From positions 9,968,747-10,032,746 of the forward strand of contig CM055319.2 in assembly GCA_029255685.2 (NCBI GenBank): a DNA stretch of 64,000 nt, given 5' to 3'. The notes under the pieces are model-generated. The model saw only the letters and a list, made by a program, of their open reading frames with translations. It was not told where the DNA came from and made no database searches. Below are positions 1 through 11,916 of the stretch, one piece after another (position 1 is the stretch's first letter; the number at the start of each line of letters is the position of its first letter). The position numbers and the translations under genes were made by a program. The DNA is from Silene conica. Lineage: Eukaryota > Streptophyta > Magnoliopsida > Caryophyllales > Caryophyllaceae.

Positions 1-1309
1 TACCTGCCAACCTATTCAAGGCTGCAAAACGTGACCCAGACCCTCCTCCCTTTTTTTCAAATTTCGAGTTGTGGACGGTACTTGTGGTTAGGTTCCCATA
101 TCGTTCATGAGCAAAAGTTGGTGGCTTTTTCCGAGGTGGCTTTTTCACGTGCATCCATTCTCCAAACGTTTCGTTCATTCCATTTGAAACTCCATCTTCT
201 GTCTCTCGACCTTCCGGCTTCAGTCGTGTTGAAGGTTCAACATCAGTAGTAGCTTGCGGTACAGAGAATGAGGGACATCCGGTATCGTTATGGCCAAGTT
301 TTCCGCACTTATAGCAAATTTGTCGTAGGCCTTCGTATTGGATAATCCAAAATTTACCATTAAGACGGAACTTCGATAACAGGGGTTTGGTTAAATCGAT
401 TTCGACACTCATTCTTATGAATTGTCCTCGTTCTGCATTCATGGTTGGTCGATCAATACGCACCACTTTGCCAATTTTACTTCCTATTTTGCGAAGAATA
501 TCCTCGTGGTAGTATTCTACTGACAATCTAGGGATCCGAATCCAAGTAGTAAGGTAACGAATTGGCTCGTCAGTTCCTATGAAGTTCGGTACCCATTTTC
601 GAATAGTGAGATAGTGATCTCCAATCATCCATGGCCCTCCAGTCAAGACAAATTCATAGTCAGCTTTGTTCGTAAACCGAATCACATAATACCCACACCC
701 AACATCAGTGAAAGTCACATCCCCTTTGGACGCCCACTTGCGCTTCAATTGTCGGACTAAAGAATAATGTCCAATGGTTTTATCGAACATCTTAATTATT
801 AATGAGTTCCTCCAATTATTACGAATAGCTATTTTTTCCTTTTTGGTTAGGAGTATCGTGGGGCACAAAGGGTCGTTCTCCATAGTCGGATCTCCAACGT
901 CATCATCCGAGGAATCCTCATAAATATCATTATCAACAATAACATAATCTTGGTTCGGATTAATGGAAAAGGACGGACCCATACCTCGATTGAGAGAATC
1001 CTTGTATGATCCCATGACTTTCGGATTAGGGTTGAGCGATTCGTCATTGTCCTCCTGGTTCTGTAGAGCATCCGTCGGTCGACTAGTCTTCGGCTTCTCT
1101 TTACTCTGCCCCTGCGTCTCACAGGTTGAAACACTATTAGTCAAGGGCGGGAATGAATTCTGAACAAAGGAACAATCGATATCCATGGATGAATATGGAG
1201 TTCCTCCATCCAACGATTGATTCATCTTGCATTTCTTCGTAGATCTCGCAAATTTTTCCGTTTCATTGTTAGGGTTTTCGGTAGAGTTTTCGTTAGTAGG
1301 GTTTTCCAT
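1..1309 (-). CDS. LINE ORF1-type protein (DUF4283 + CCHC zinc knuckle), 5' part only
   Basis: Open frame of 436 codons from an ATG at 1309 to the left edge, so the C-terminus and any endonuclease/reverse transcriptase lie outside the window. The first ~150 residues are acidic and low in complexity. Residues ~155-240 look like the DUF4283 domain, with a GGPWMIGDHYLTIRKW stretch typical of plant L1-like ORF1 proteins. Residues 332-345 are a knuckle of the C-x2-C-x4-H-x4-C type (CYKCGKLGHNDTGC). These domains bind nucleic acid in plant LINE (Cin4/Karma-like) ORF1 products. No stop or frame break is seen in the visible part, so this copy is fairly young or was domesticated. A host DUF4283 gene is the alternative; the missing left flank would decide. 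Confidence 0.8.
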   Translation of the reverse strand, partial: MENPTNENSTENPNNETEKFARSTKKCKMNQSLDGGTPYSSMDIDCSFVQNSFPPLTNSVSTCETQGQSKEKPKTSRPTDALQNQEDNDESLNPNPKVMGSYKDSLNRGMGPSFSINPNQDYVIVDNDIYEDSSDDDVGDPTMENDPLCPTILLTKKEKIAIRNNWRNSLIIKMFDKTIGHYSLVRQLKRKWASKGDVTFTDVGCGYYVIRFTNKADYEFVLTGGPWMIGDHYLTIRKWVPNFIGTDEPIRYLTTWIRIPRLSVEYYHEDILRKIGSKIGKVVRIDRPTMNAERGQFIRMSVEIDLTKPLLSKFRLNGKFWIIQYEGLRQICYKCGKLGHNDTGCPSFSVPQATTDVEPSTRLKPEGRETEDGVSNGMNETFGEWMHVKKPPRKKPPTFAHERYGNLTTSTVHNSKFEKKGGGSGSRFAALNRLAG

Positions 1310-2429
1310 GTATGATTGGAATAGAAAGTTTTTGTGTTGATCGAGACGGTTTTGAAAAAGTGAAAATCCTCCCTCCAAATTAATCACATGTATGATTTTG
1401 AATAAGATTCGATTTAGTGATTAATATGTTAGTTCACTAAATTAGGTTGAGGCTTAATTTAGAACTTTTTAATTGAAGACCTCTCAGAAACCTTTTATTC
1501 CTACCTCTGATTTTTAATTGGTTATGAGAACTGTCTTTAAGTTAAAACGGTTTTTTTACTTTCTATTTTGTATATGAATGAAGAAAACTCGTATATGAAA
1601 AAAAGTAAACCCATAATATTTTTTTCGACAAATAAAAATCGAAACTAGACTCCTGCCGAGATTGCTAACCTATGAGTTACTACGTTACAAGATTTAGTAA
1701 TATAGAAACATTAAAAGATTGAAAACAATGAAAAGCTTAGCATATTCTAAAACAAATGGATAGTATTTGACTCTACATTGATAATATTTGACCCGTCGTA
1801 AACTTACGACAGATATGCCCGTCACAAATGAGAATTTGTGATTCTAAAATGCCTTCAACAATCACACATCAGCGATTTCTGCAAGTATCGTAATACAATC
1901 AGAAGTAATAGCAATATACAGATGCTTCATTCTCCAATCCCACTTCAGGATTTCCAAATCCTGCTTTCCGTGTTTCAGTCCAGGATGCAGCATCTACTGC
2001 TACCCGACATCTATCACATGTAGTAGGAGCACCAAACACACGGATATCTACTCCCGACCGATTTTAGTCGCTTAACCATGTCCTCAATGTTAGGAGTAGA
2101 AATACTAAGCAGAATTCAGGTTTAGAGTCTCCATAATGTCGCGTAAACAGTTTAAAAGCAAAGGACAGATCTAACATATATGTATTGAACTAAAACATAC
2201 AACAGATACAGAGTATATTATAAGCAACTCGCCATGCAATTTGCATTGGGACTTTTAGGAGAATGGAGAAGGCAAAATCCCACAAGTTTACAACATTACA
2301 ACCAAAACACAATTGCTTCTGAAGAATTAAAACGAAATTTAAATAACTAACACCAGCGTTTGACACAATGCATCAACTGGGCTCAGGCCAATAGAAGAAA
2401 GTAATGTATAGGGTAATCGTATCCATAAC
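1310..2429. other. AT-rich spacer with one MITE-like remnant
   Basis: No gene is seen. The part next to 1309 is probably the LINE 5' leader. Around 1765-1850 are the motifs TTTGACCCGTCGTAAAC and CACAAATGAGAATTTGTG, which recur near 10.1, 10.6, 12.7 and 61.8 kb and look like ends of a dispersed MITE family. The part next to 2430 is probably the MTHFR 3' untranslated and flanking region. Confidence 0.45.
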
Positions 2430-5400
2430 TCAGGCATCTGAGAAAACTGAGAACAAATCACCGTTGGCGTAGTCATTATCGACCAAGCTCACCAAGTAGT
2501 AGCTGCCTTGTACCTGCATCAATGATCATTTTAGTCATCCCTAAATTCCAACATCTATCCACATTTTTTAGAAAACATTTTATGTTCTTGACCTCAAATG
2601 AAGCCTTTTTCACTTTTAAGCTTGGAGTCATGTGGGAAGAGCATCGGGGTGTCCCATGACATACAGTGACGGATCCCATGATACTCCAACTCAATTCCAA
2701 GTGTTAGACGCGGCATGCTATTAAATAACGGACACGGCTATTATGTGCAACGGTTTTATGTTGTTGGACTAAACTGAAATATTGAAATGTCGTGTCGTAC
2801 AGGACACAAGCACGCCCAAAATGGAGTGTATATATAACATAGGGCGAACTTGGAATAAAAAGTACGAGAGCCAAGCTTTAAACCATGGACCTCAAGGTAG
2901 CAGGGATTAAATAAAATAATATGAACATGAAAGCCATTAAAAGTTAAGCCCTTACACGACTGGCGACATGTCGGAAAGTAAAATGTCGAAATAATATATA
3001 TAAAAGGTAGGTCAGTGTGTGTTAAAAAGGCAAGACAATAACAACTCAAGGGTAGAAAAAGGCAACTGAGAACGAACCTGTTCAAGTAGAGTCTTGGATA
3101 AGTCACCCTCTGGATATAGGCTAGCCCAAGATCTGGACCAAATTTCAAAAGCCTCATCTTTCCAAACCATGAAACTGACAGGGTCAACAACAGTTGGTTG
3201 GATAATTTCCTTGGCAGGGAAAACACCCCATGTCACAGCATTTACGTCGGTTTGGCCGACATTTGAGATCCAATCCCCTGCTTTGTTGATGGCCATATAC
3301 GTGATTGATGTGAGAGCTTTGCATTTCTCAACAAGGGAGTTCAACTTCTCCTTTGAGCAAAATAACTCCACATATGCCTTCTGGTATACATATCCACCTG
3401 GCCCTCCCCATCCTGCAGAAAAAAAAAATTAAAGGTTTGCTTGTTTTTCAGTGCGTGCCGGTTAAGATATCCTTTGGGAAGAATGCAATGTCAGAGACTA
3501 ATGCAAAAGGAAACATGAAGGCAATATAAGTCTCGTGGAAAATAATGCAGAATTGATTTGGTAATGTAACATTTATGCAGCTGTTGGCAAATTTGTAAGA
3601 GGCACTATAAATCAGACGTTTTCCGTATGATGAAAACAACCCTAAACTTCCACAGTCAAAGGGATTAGGCATCTTGGTAGTACAAAAAACAGAACATGAC
3701 ATAACTAGATGCATCATTGTTAACTTCAATTAAACCTGATGCACAGAAATGAAATTGCTTATGCGTAAATGTTCTAAAAGAAAATGATTTCAAGAAATAA
3801 ACTGGTGGGCATTTATATAATTAATTATTTATAACTAGATGCATCATCTTGTATATTAATGATTTTCAAAGAATTTGCAGTTGCAGGGTCTTCAATGCTA
3901 CATTTCAAAACCATCAATAAAAATAAGTGAAGTCTTATCCGAATATTCAAGTACATTGGATCAAGTTTTGGTAGGATCAGCTTTTGCAAACTCGAAGTTG
4001 AAGACATTATTCCCCCGCGTTAAACTTGCACTAAAGAGGAACTCAAGACTTACCAACAGTGGAGGAGTCAGATTTTTCTCCGTTAACTGCTGGTTGGCTA
4101 TTGATGGTGAGAAATCCCTTGGCATTAATGTTTCCCAGTTTTTCATCAATGATTTTAGTTTCTGGCTGAAGACCATCAAGTTCTGACCAAGGATTACTTT
4201 TCAGCTTACCAAGGCAGAAGTTCTTGAACATCTGAAGGACAAAAAAACGTTGAGCTTACAGCATGTAACACGTAATTTTACTAACGGCCATTAACACAAC
4301 AGAAATGTACCTCATTTAAATCATCAACACTTTTCAATGGGACAACCCACTCTTCTTGAAGCTTCTTATCACGTGCACGTGGTCTCATGAACTGACAAAG
4401 CAGACGGAGATGCATTATATGATGTATATTACTAACAGTAACAAGTATACGATGAAGAAAATTGGATTATCAAAACATAGCATGAAAATTGCCCATTATG
4501 TTAGGTTACAGCCATTGCCTCTGAGTAAAAAGCTTTTTGTCAGCATGAACATACAGCAGTCACGGCCTAAAGTCACAGTTGTAGTACCTTGAAACATTTA
4601 TGGTGACTACAGTCCCTTCTCACAGTCCAACCAATGAAACTAAATGGTTGGTTGGTAAAGGAAGGGAGTAGTAATGCATTGTCAAGTCCTTAAATAAAAG
4701 AACTACACTAGTCATTTGTGCCGACTCTAGCTACAAACTTTTGCCAAGACAAGTTTTCACAACAAAGAATTCATGTTTACCTGATGGTCACTTAATGCTC
4801 CATAAGAAGCATTGCGAGCATCGCCCCATCGCCCATGTGGATATTGATCCCAAGCCTTTGTTCGTGTCATGTAGCTTTTTGGACGGTTAGCCCTGCAGCC
4901 AACAATCACAAGTTGCAAGTAAGCAATACATTATGGGCCGTAAATGATAGAATAAGATTAATAGGATCCATCTTGTATATATATCTCTGACTTTCATCAA
5001 TAATATTCACCGATTAAACTACCAATCTCCTTTAGTAAATCGCGAATTGAATATTAGAATGTAAACTGATTGCTATAGTGATCCTTGTGATACAAGATAA
5101 GATAAAACCTGTACGTACCAAAATATGGGTCGGACATCTTCCTTAACACGATTTACATTTGCTGGTCGTTTCCAAGGCAATGGTCTTTGGATTTTGGATT
5201 CTTCTATCAATCCAAGATTCTGCAGCAATTATGGCACGAATCAGAAATAAAATTACAAACCTGTGCAATATAAATCACAATTCAAAAAGAAATATAGAAC
5301 CAACCAGCAATATGCCTAATGCAGACTTCTCCATGTTCAAAGTATAGAGATGCAGCTGTTTAATTCCACTGGCCAGAATCTTCTTGCACATTTCGGTTCC

Positions 5401-7404
5401 AAGGTGAACACCATAGGCTTTCACAGCTTCTTCATTGTCCTTAATTGGCTCCAATGCATCTGTGACCTCTTGAGGAATCTACAGAATTTCATAAGTAAAT
5501 GAAAATCCCCATTTAGTGAGATATAGAAGAAAGTAGCAGTAGAAATTAAATATCCCATAATTAATCATATACGGAAAAATATCTGATCAAGTTATAATGC
5601 AAAGATTTCACACACCTTTGTTTTACAGAAACCAGTCATCCTTATAAAACCTTTGTAGTTATTGATAGGCATAATGCCGGGGACAATTGGACATTTGATT
5701 CCAATTTGACGGCAATCGTTTACAAACTTCAGAAAATTATCAGTGTCATAAAACAGCTGAGTAACAATAAGATCTGCACCAGCGTCAACCTGAGAGATTT
5801 GCAGAAACTCATTATAAATCAAGGATAAATGAAGAGAGAAAGACTCACAAAGTCATCATACAGATCAATGAAATTTTACAGAAGTTCAAGTGGGAAACAG
5901 CGGTAGAAGTACCTTTTGCTTCAAGTAAGCAAGATCACTGGCATAAGATTCTGGGGTAGCCAAACCATTAGCTTCAATAGCATCAGGATGAGCCTCTGAG
6001 ATTCACAAAAGAAAAACGCAATTTCAGATATTGCACGAGTAACTTAATGTTGGTACATGGTAGAAGTGAAGAGGATCTTGCAAATTTCTACAGTTAATTA
6101 TCGGAAAGTGAAACAAACGATTCTTGCCATGAATAATACAATTAAAGTCTTGAAAGCAAACTCTTAAGTAAGCCTAAACAATACTACTACATACGTTCCA
6201 CGAGTTGAAACATATTTCTAAATTAAGAGCTCACGAACTGCAATCGATGTTGGACTGTCAACCTACACAACCCTGGCAACAAGTACAGTACAAATAACCA
6301 CAGAATTAAGAAACAAAGCATCAAACAATGTTCATACAAACCAAAGTTCGAACTTTCGTAAATTAAGTTCCATCACTCCCATATGCAACTACATTGATAG
6401 AAAGCTACAAGTATATAATTACAAAACGAAGATGCATAGAACCCCGACAAAAGTATTCTGAACCCACCTGGATAACCAGCAACAGTAATCCCAAAGTAAT
6501 CACCATACTTCTTCCTCATATGATTCACCTGAAACCAACAAATAAAACAAACATCAACAAAACTTCTACTACCCCAATGCCTCTAAACAAGGGTATGCGA
6601 CAATACACTCGACTTCATTCAAAAAAAAAAAACATAATCCCATGTCAAATTCTTCTTCGATCCCAATACCCACAAGTCAACTCTTTCACATTGTAACATA
6701 TTTAAGCAATTCATTGATTAGAGAAAAACAAAGGATTAGGACCAAGACACTCATTTGTTTACAAATGATTGGGATGGGGCGGGAGTGAGTACATTTCAAT
6801 AAGCAACGGTAAACAAATGATTGGGACGGGACTGAGTGAGTACATTTCAATAAAATTCCTATCATTTGTTTACCTTTGTTTAAAATCCCGATAAAGAAGC
6901 AACGGTAAACAAATGATTGGGACGGGGAGGAGGAAGATCATACATTGCAACAAATCAAAACATAAAAAAATCAGATCTACGAAAACAATGTTAAAAACAT
7001 ACAAGATCAAGAGCGCAAGCGAATCCTCCTTGAACTTGAACAAACTTATCCTGTCCATGAGGCGGATCGCCACGAAGAGCAAGTACATTTTGTAAACCAT
7101 TAGCCTTAATATTATCCAAAGCATGATCAATTTTATCAACAGGCATATTAGTACAAGTAAGATGCATCATAGTTTCAACACAAACAACATTCTGCATTCG
7201 ATTGGCGATATCGAGAGTAAGATCAGCAGTAGATCCACCAGCACCCCACGTAATGTCGCAAAATGAAGGGTTATGAGAAACCATTCTTTCCATTCTTTCG
7301 AAAAGATTGTCGACACCATCGTCGGTTTTAGGTGGGAAGTATTCGAAGGAGAAAAGGATCTTGTTTTCAGCTTCTGCTGCACGAATCTTCTCAATGACCT
7401 TCAT
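2430..7404 (-). CDS. MTHFR: methylenetetrahydrofolate reductase, complete 11-exon gene
   Basis: The enzyme reduces 5,10-methylene-THF to 5-methyl-THF, the methyl donor for methionine synthesis, in the cytosol. Exons (minus strand): 7003-7404, 6468-6528, 5913-5995, 5616-5789, 5305-5478, 5119-5219, 4781-4892, 4311-4391, 4054-4231, 3078-3412, 2430-2513. All introns are GT-AG and the joined exons give 1785 nt, 594 residues plus stop, the length usual for plant MTHFR. The N-terminal FAD/TIM-barrel catalytic half starts [20 protein letters not shown] and holds the [17 protein letters not shown] and ALRGDPPHG blocks; [12 protein letters not shown] and [10 protein letters not shown] follow. The C-terminal half ([26 protein letters not shown]) ends [20 protein letters not shown]. 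In plants this half is reported to make the enzyme NADH-dependent and AdoMet-insensitive. The ATG at 7404 gives the conserved N-terminus. Nothing is missing. Confidence 0.97.
6720..6935. repeat. Stowaway-like MITE inside MTHFR intron 1
   Basis: The unit GTAAACAAATGATTGGGACG occurs at about 6809 and 6904, with related copies on both strands (CATTTGTTTAC) between 6750 and 6880. Read on the minus strand the right end is CCTCCCCGTCCCAATCATTT, which resembles the CTCCCTCCGTCCC end of plant Stowaway (Tc1/mariner) elements. The copy is rearranged, so exact ends are uncertain. Confidence 0.5.
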
Positions 7405-7502
7405 TTTTGAAGAGAAATTGTTATGGAAATGGGGAAGGGAGGGAGATGGGAGATGGGAGAGGGAAGAGTAGAGAGGTGTGGTGAGAATGTGGAATGATGA
7501 GC

Positions 7503-7512
7503 TTTATTTAGG
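7503..7512 (-). promoter_or_regulatory. TATA-like box of the MTHFR gene
   Basis: On the minus strand CTAAATAAAG lies about 100 bp upstream of the start codon at 7404 and is followed by a purine/pyrimidine-biased leader. Spacing and orientation fit a core promoter; this is inferred from position only. Confidence 0.35.
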
Positions 7513-8474
7513 GAGGCAAGTTTGGTTGGTGAATGATAGTGACGAGTTTTTATCGGATTTCTTATGAATTTTTGTTTGTTTTTTCTTTTCGTTGATTATG
7601 ATTATCAACGGATATTTGGAACAATCTTCTTCGAATATTAAAGACAATTTAATTGATTGACCTTTTTAAAATTTGGGTTTTCCCTTTGAAAGAATTAATA
7701 ATCGAATTTATATTCATCATTTGTTTAAGAGATGTGAGTTAAATTACCACTCACATAGTCACATGAGCCAATTTTGTTTATGAATTTTTTATATTAGGAA
7801 TATTGAGCTATACTTTTCATTCTGACCCATTTTATCTCAGTATTTATTTTTCACACGGGTTGGCGTAAAATGAAGGAGTGAGAAAAAAATAGTTCTTATT
7901 TTGCCCAAATGAAAACTCACCTCACTAAATCGGAACACGGAAATATGTCTTAGCGATAAAAAAATCGTTTCATCGATCTCTAAGAGAGCATAAACATGAG
8001 AAGGCCGACATCTTAGTTATTAGTATCACTCTACGAGTATCTTAGTTGAGTGATTAGACTGAGTGATGAAGGTCGATGGTTGATGTCGGTGTACGTGAAG
8101 GTAGGAGCATGAATGTGGGGTTGGTATGTTGGGACGGAGAGGGTGGCGTCAATTGGAGAGTGATATAGGGAAGGAGAGTGAGTGTGGAGCCCAAAATAGC
8201 AGAAATAGAAGCGATCCTCGTAAGGGTAAATGAAGTAAAAAAGTTGGGTGATAACTTATAGCAACGTCGTTGTAAAGAATGATTGATCAAGTTGTGATCG
8301 ATGCACTCAATCAATAAAAATGAGAGAGAAGTTACTTTCATTTAATTCTTGATGAAATTTATCTATTTTTTTATAGTTTTAAGTCGAGTCACCACAACTA
8401 CTTTTGCACATTTGAAAAAGAAAATTAATAAACAACCCGTAAAGTGGTAAATGAAGCATATCTCCCTCGTTGAA
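7513..8474. other. intergenic spacer upstream of MTHFR
   Basis: AT-rich, no gene seen. An open stretch on the minus strand at 8054-8341 has low-complexity composition and no recognisable domain. Confidence 0.4.
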
Positions 8475-9120
8475 TGAGCTACCTTAGTTCAATCTACTTT
8501 ATCTATCTTAGCTAACTATAATATTCAGATAGCTAAAATTCCTAGAACTGTTTGTGATTCATTGGACCGAAAGGTACGAGGATTTTTATGGAATGAGGAT
8601 AAAGTTCAATGAAACGTCCATTTATTTGATTGGGACACGATTTATAAACCAATGCAAAAAGCTTGGGAGGTATCAGTATAAGATCGTCTTGACAGTCTAA
8701 TGCAGCATTCCTAACGTAACTAAGCGCAGCTGGCGTGCGTTATCCGAACCACCGAGTTTATGGGCTCGCGTTCTTTGGGCCAAGTACTGTAACGGTTGTT
8801 GTGCCGTTGATATGTTCGAACCTAAACCACATAATATGTCGAATGTTTTGGCTGGTGTAACTTCTCAAGCTAAAATTGTAAGTTGAGGAATATCTTTTGC
8901 AGTGGGGAAATGGTAGAACAACACTGTTTTGAGACTATTCTTGGGTTGATGATGGCTGCTCTTAGACAAGGCTACGTTCTCGAGTCGATTCTAAATGCTA
9001 TTGTTAGAGAGATGTGGGATGTATTATCTTCGATCTCCATGAAGAATTATTGAAAATTGAAGCTTATTCGTTAGCTTTGAAGCCTTATGTAGAAGATGCA
9101 TTTTTTGGAGCACATCAATG
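8475..9120 (+). mobile_element. degraded L1-type LINE fragment, 3' part of the reverse transcriptase ORF
   Basis: Translated piecemeal the plus strand shows phrases typical of the region after the RT domain in plant L1 LINEs: LVQSTLSILANYNIQIAKIP, CDSLDRKVRGFLWNEDK, then WRALSEPPSLWARVLWAKYC-like and AVGNGRTTLF-like stretches that precede the zf-RVT region. The frame is interrupted several times. No 5' part, poly-A tail or target duplication was found, so this is an old fragment. Confidence 0.7.
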
Positions 9121-9835
9121 GCAGGTTCAAAATTAAGTCAACGTTAGTTTTCATAAGAGCTAACAGTACAACCCTAACTCATTACTCTATAGTTATATTT
9201 TATTTGGAAATTACCAGTCCAACAAAGAATTTGTATGTTTTTATGATTAGTTGCTCACACTCGTCTAATGTGCAATTGAGTTCAACAAATAATTTGTATG
9301 TTCTAAACAAAATCTATCATTTGCATATTTAACAATTTTACACTTGTAAAGAGAATTTTTCTAAATTAAAATTTTGTTTGATTAAGTTTAAAACAACGTT
9401 AAACTTTCCTAAATTTTTTTATAATGTGTGTTAAAGGTAGAGAATAAAGTGGGTTGTGCGGGGCCGTATCTCGTGTCGGCCCCCGTATCTTGAGAAGAAA
9501 ATGCTCAAGCACGGAAAGGTGGGCTTTGTGTCGTGCTGGTGAAATGAAAATGACAGATCAGACACGAGTATACGACCCATGACCATGACATATTAATCCG
9601 TTGTATTGTGCTTGGGCTTGCCAAATCAATTCTTCCACATGCCTTATTTCTTTATATTTTGACGTACCCAAACATATCGTGTCCAAATGGATCGTATTTT
9701 AGATCGGTTGGACACTTCTTTTTTTTTTTCAAACTTTGGTTCAGATACGATCCAAAATTGTAAAAGGAGGTATTAAAGTTAAGTGATGGGAGTGAGTAGA
9801 TGATTACTTCCGTATTAGTATTAGTATGAGTATTA

Positions 9836-9861
9836 TTGTTATTATTATTATTATTATTATT
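9836..9861 (+). repeat. (ATT)n microsatellite
   Basis: Perfect run of TAT/ATT triplets directly visible in the sequence. Confidence 0.9.
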
Positions 9862-10599
9862 TAAAGTATTAAACGAGGTAGGTGAAATAGGGAGAATATC
9901 ACCTACTCACTCGTGTTGGTGTCCCACCCATTTCTATCATCATTCTGCCGACACTCACGTTCACGCAGCTTTCTTATTTGATGATACCAACTGACCTCTA
10001 AACAATAGTTGGCTACGATTCGCCTACGCCATATCCTTCTCATCCACCCCTTTTTCATTCCATCATTCTTTTAGATACTTTTGATACCCACAATTCTCAT
10101 TGATAACGGGTTAAATCCGTCATAACCTTGTCACTTGAGACAAACTTATAAGTGAAAAGATAAGGGAAGAGGAATTTTGAAAGGTCATAAACTTGTAATA
10201 GTCACAATTCACAAGCAAGACGGATTGTTTAATACATACATACCTCCTACATATGCTACATTTTCCCATAGATTACACAAAATACTTCTTCAAATATATA
10301 TCCTACTTTAGATCAAAATAGCGCAAATACATATCAACTTGCTTAGCTAAACACAATTCTTTTGGTGTTTTGTCTTTATCTATAAAAATGATAGCTATTG
10401 AACCTATTCTAAGCTTCAGAAGGATAATATTCGTCTTAAATAATAATTTGCCTTCTTTTTATTACAATTAAATTATGTTCTGTTTTATTCTTATCACCGA
10501 TAGTGCTATATACAAATCATATTCATGGAAAGAAATGCATTGTTATCTTCTAATAAAATAGTTACAATTAAATTACATATGGAGTATTATTAAATGACA

Positions 10600-10850
10600 A
10601 CAAAGAGTAATGCTTGTGACGGATAATATCCGTCACTTGTTGAAACGGATATTTTACTCTCACAAATATGCAAGTGAACATGCAAGTGGGAAAAAAATGG
10701 AGCATTATATGAATAGTACAACTTGTATTATGTGAGAGAGACTCTCCGTCTCCAGCTTGTGACGGATAATACCGAGGGAGACACTATCCGTCTTCAACTT
10801 GTGACGAATAATATCGTCTTCAATGAGAATTGTGAAATGACAAATAGAAC
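10600..10850. repeat. MITE-like inverted repeats with GACGGATAATATCCGTC core
   Basis: The palindromic motif GTGACGGATAATATCCGTCA is followed by several partial copies (TGTGACGGATAATACC near 10760, TGTGACGAATAATATCG near 10800) and by TTCAATGAGAATTGTG at the right. The same end motifs occur elsewhere in the window. This is probably a nested or rearranged MITE; the superfamily was not determined. Confidence 0.45.
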
Positions 10851-11808
10851 AATCGATTGCAACCAGTGTCATTTTTAGTAATCTAGATGCCCATACAACT
10901 AAGGAAATTCATTATACCTGTTAGTATAGTTAACATACAAGTCCCAAAGTACAAGTCCGTATTGCTAAACTACTACTACTATAAATGTATACTTGGATAA
11001 AAGTGCGACCACGACGATATGGATTGGAAAAACAAGAAAGATGCAAACCATTTAGGAAGCAATCAAAACCATACCCTTCAGAAGATAACTAAATAACTAT
11101 TACCCCTACCTCATACATCTTGCTCCGGGATGAACACTGAAATATAACATTTTTCATACAACTCATTAACTCTACTAAAATGAGTAAAATAACGTGGAAG
11201 GAGTCCATTATATATTTATATGTGTACAACAATCTCGATTCTCCAGCAGAAAAGCATGAATAGGGTCTAATAGTAAACACTAAGCGATTAAAGCAAATTA
11301 ATTAGGGAGTACCATAATTGATGTACTCCATCTGCTTTCGACGTATGACCTGCATAATAACCAACATCAGTAATCAAGCATATGGACATGAACAAAGAAA
11401 AGGCCCTCCATTGTCCAATCAAATCTTGATCATGCCACATATCATCAACTCTGATGCTCCAACCATTAATTAACCACATGTATGCAACATTTCCTGAATG
11501 CTGATTGACAATTTCAATGACCCATCATGAAAAATTGCATCACAAATTGAACGAACCGTCAACAGCATCACAAATTCACAATATAGCGAGACTTTGTTTC
11601 ATCACAGTCCAAAGCCGATATAAAGAAAATATACTCCACATTGCACAAGAAGAACCAACACTAACAGTTTCCAAGAGCAACAATAGCTGCCAATTGCCAT
11701 CCTTTCCAAGGTAACTCACAGAATCTGCTATTAAGTTTTTCATTAAGCTCAACAGATTCAATCAATTCTACACAAAAATATTTACTCCGTGAAACCTAGT
11801 TCAAAGAA

Positions 11809-11916
11809 TTATCCAGCCGCAGAACCGATCGATTTGACAGCTATCCAGCGTCTTCTACTTCGTACAACCTTTTTCATGATCTTCTCCTTGACAGGCAAAT
11901 TTGAAATATCCCAAGC
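11809..11916 (-). other. possible orphan terminal exon
   Basis: After an acceptor-like CTGCAG the minus strand reads 35 codons (AWDISNLPVKEKIMKKVVRS and on to RRRWIAVKSIGSAAG) and a TAA. The composition looks coding. No partner exon was found between here and 13062. A good donor (AAGGTAAGC) lies just past the stop of the FHA gene near 13054, so this could be a 3'-UTR exon of that transcript or the last exon of an unrecognised gene. Function unknown. Confidence 0.25.

Larger units (their letters stand above)
9121..11808. other. repeat-rich intergenic region
   Basis: No gene seen. Contents: a GC-richer stretch at ~9455-9720 (GGGGCCGTATC, CGTGTCGGCCC) that may be a hAT-like MITE remnant; an ATT/TTA microsatellite at ~9836-9861; MITE-like segments with CAATTCTCATTGATAACGGG near 10098 and GTGACGGATAATATCCGTCA near 10617; and short open stretches near 11.1-11.5 kb without recognisable domains. 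Confidence 0.45.

Noticed and set aside
8054-8341. 95-codon minus-strand frame upstream of MTHFR
   Set aside because: Ser/Thr/Pro/Leu-rich low complexity without domain or splice context.
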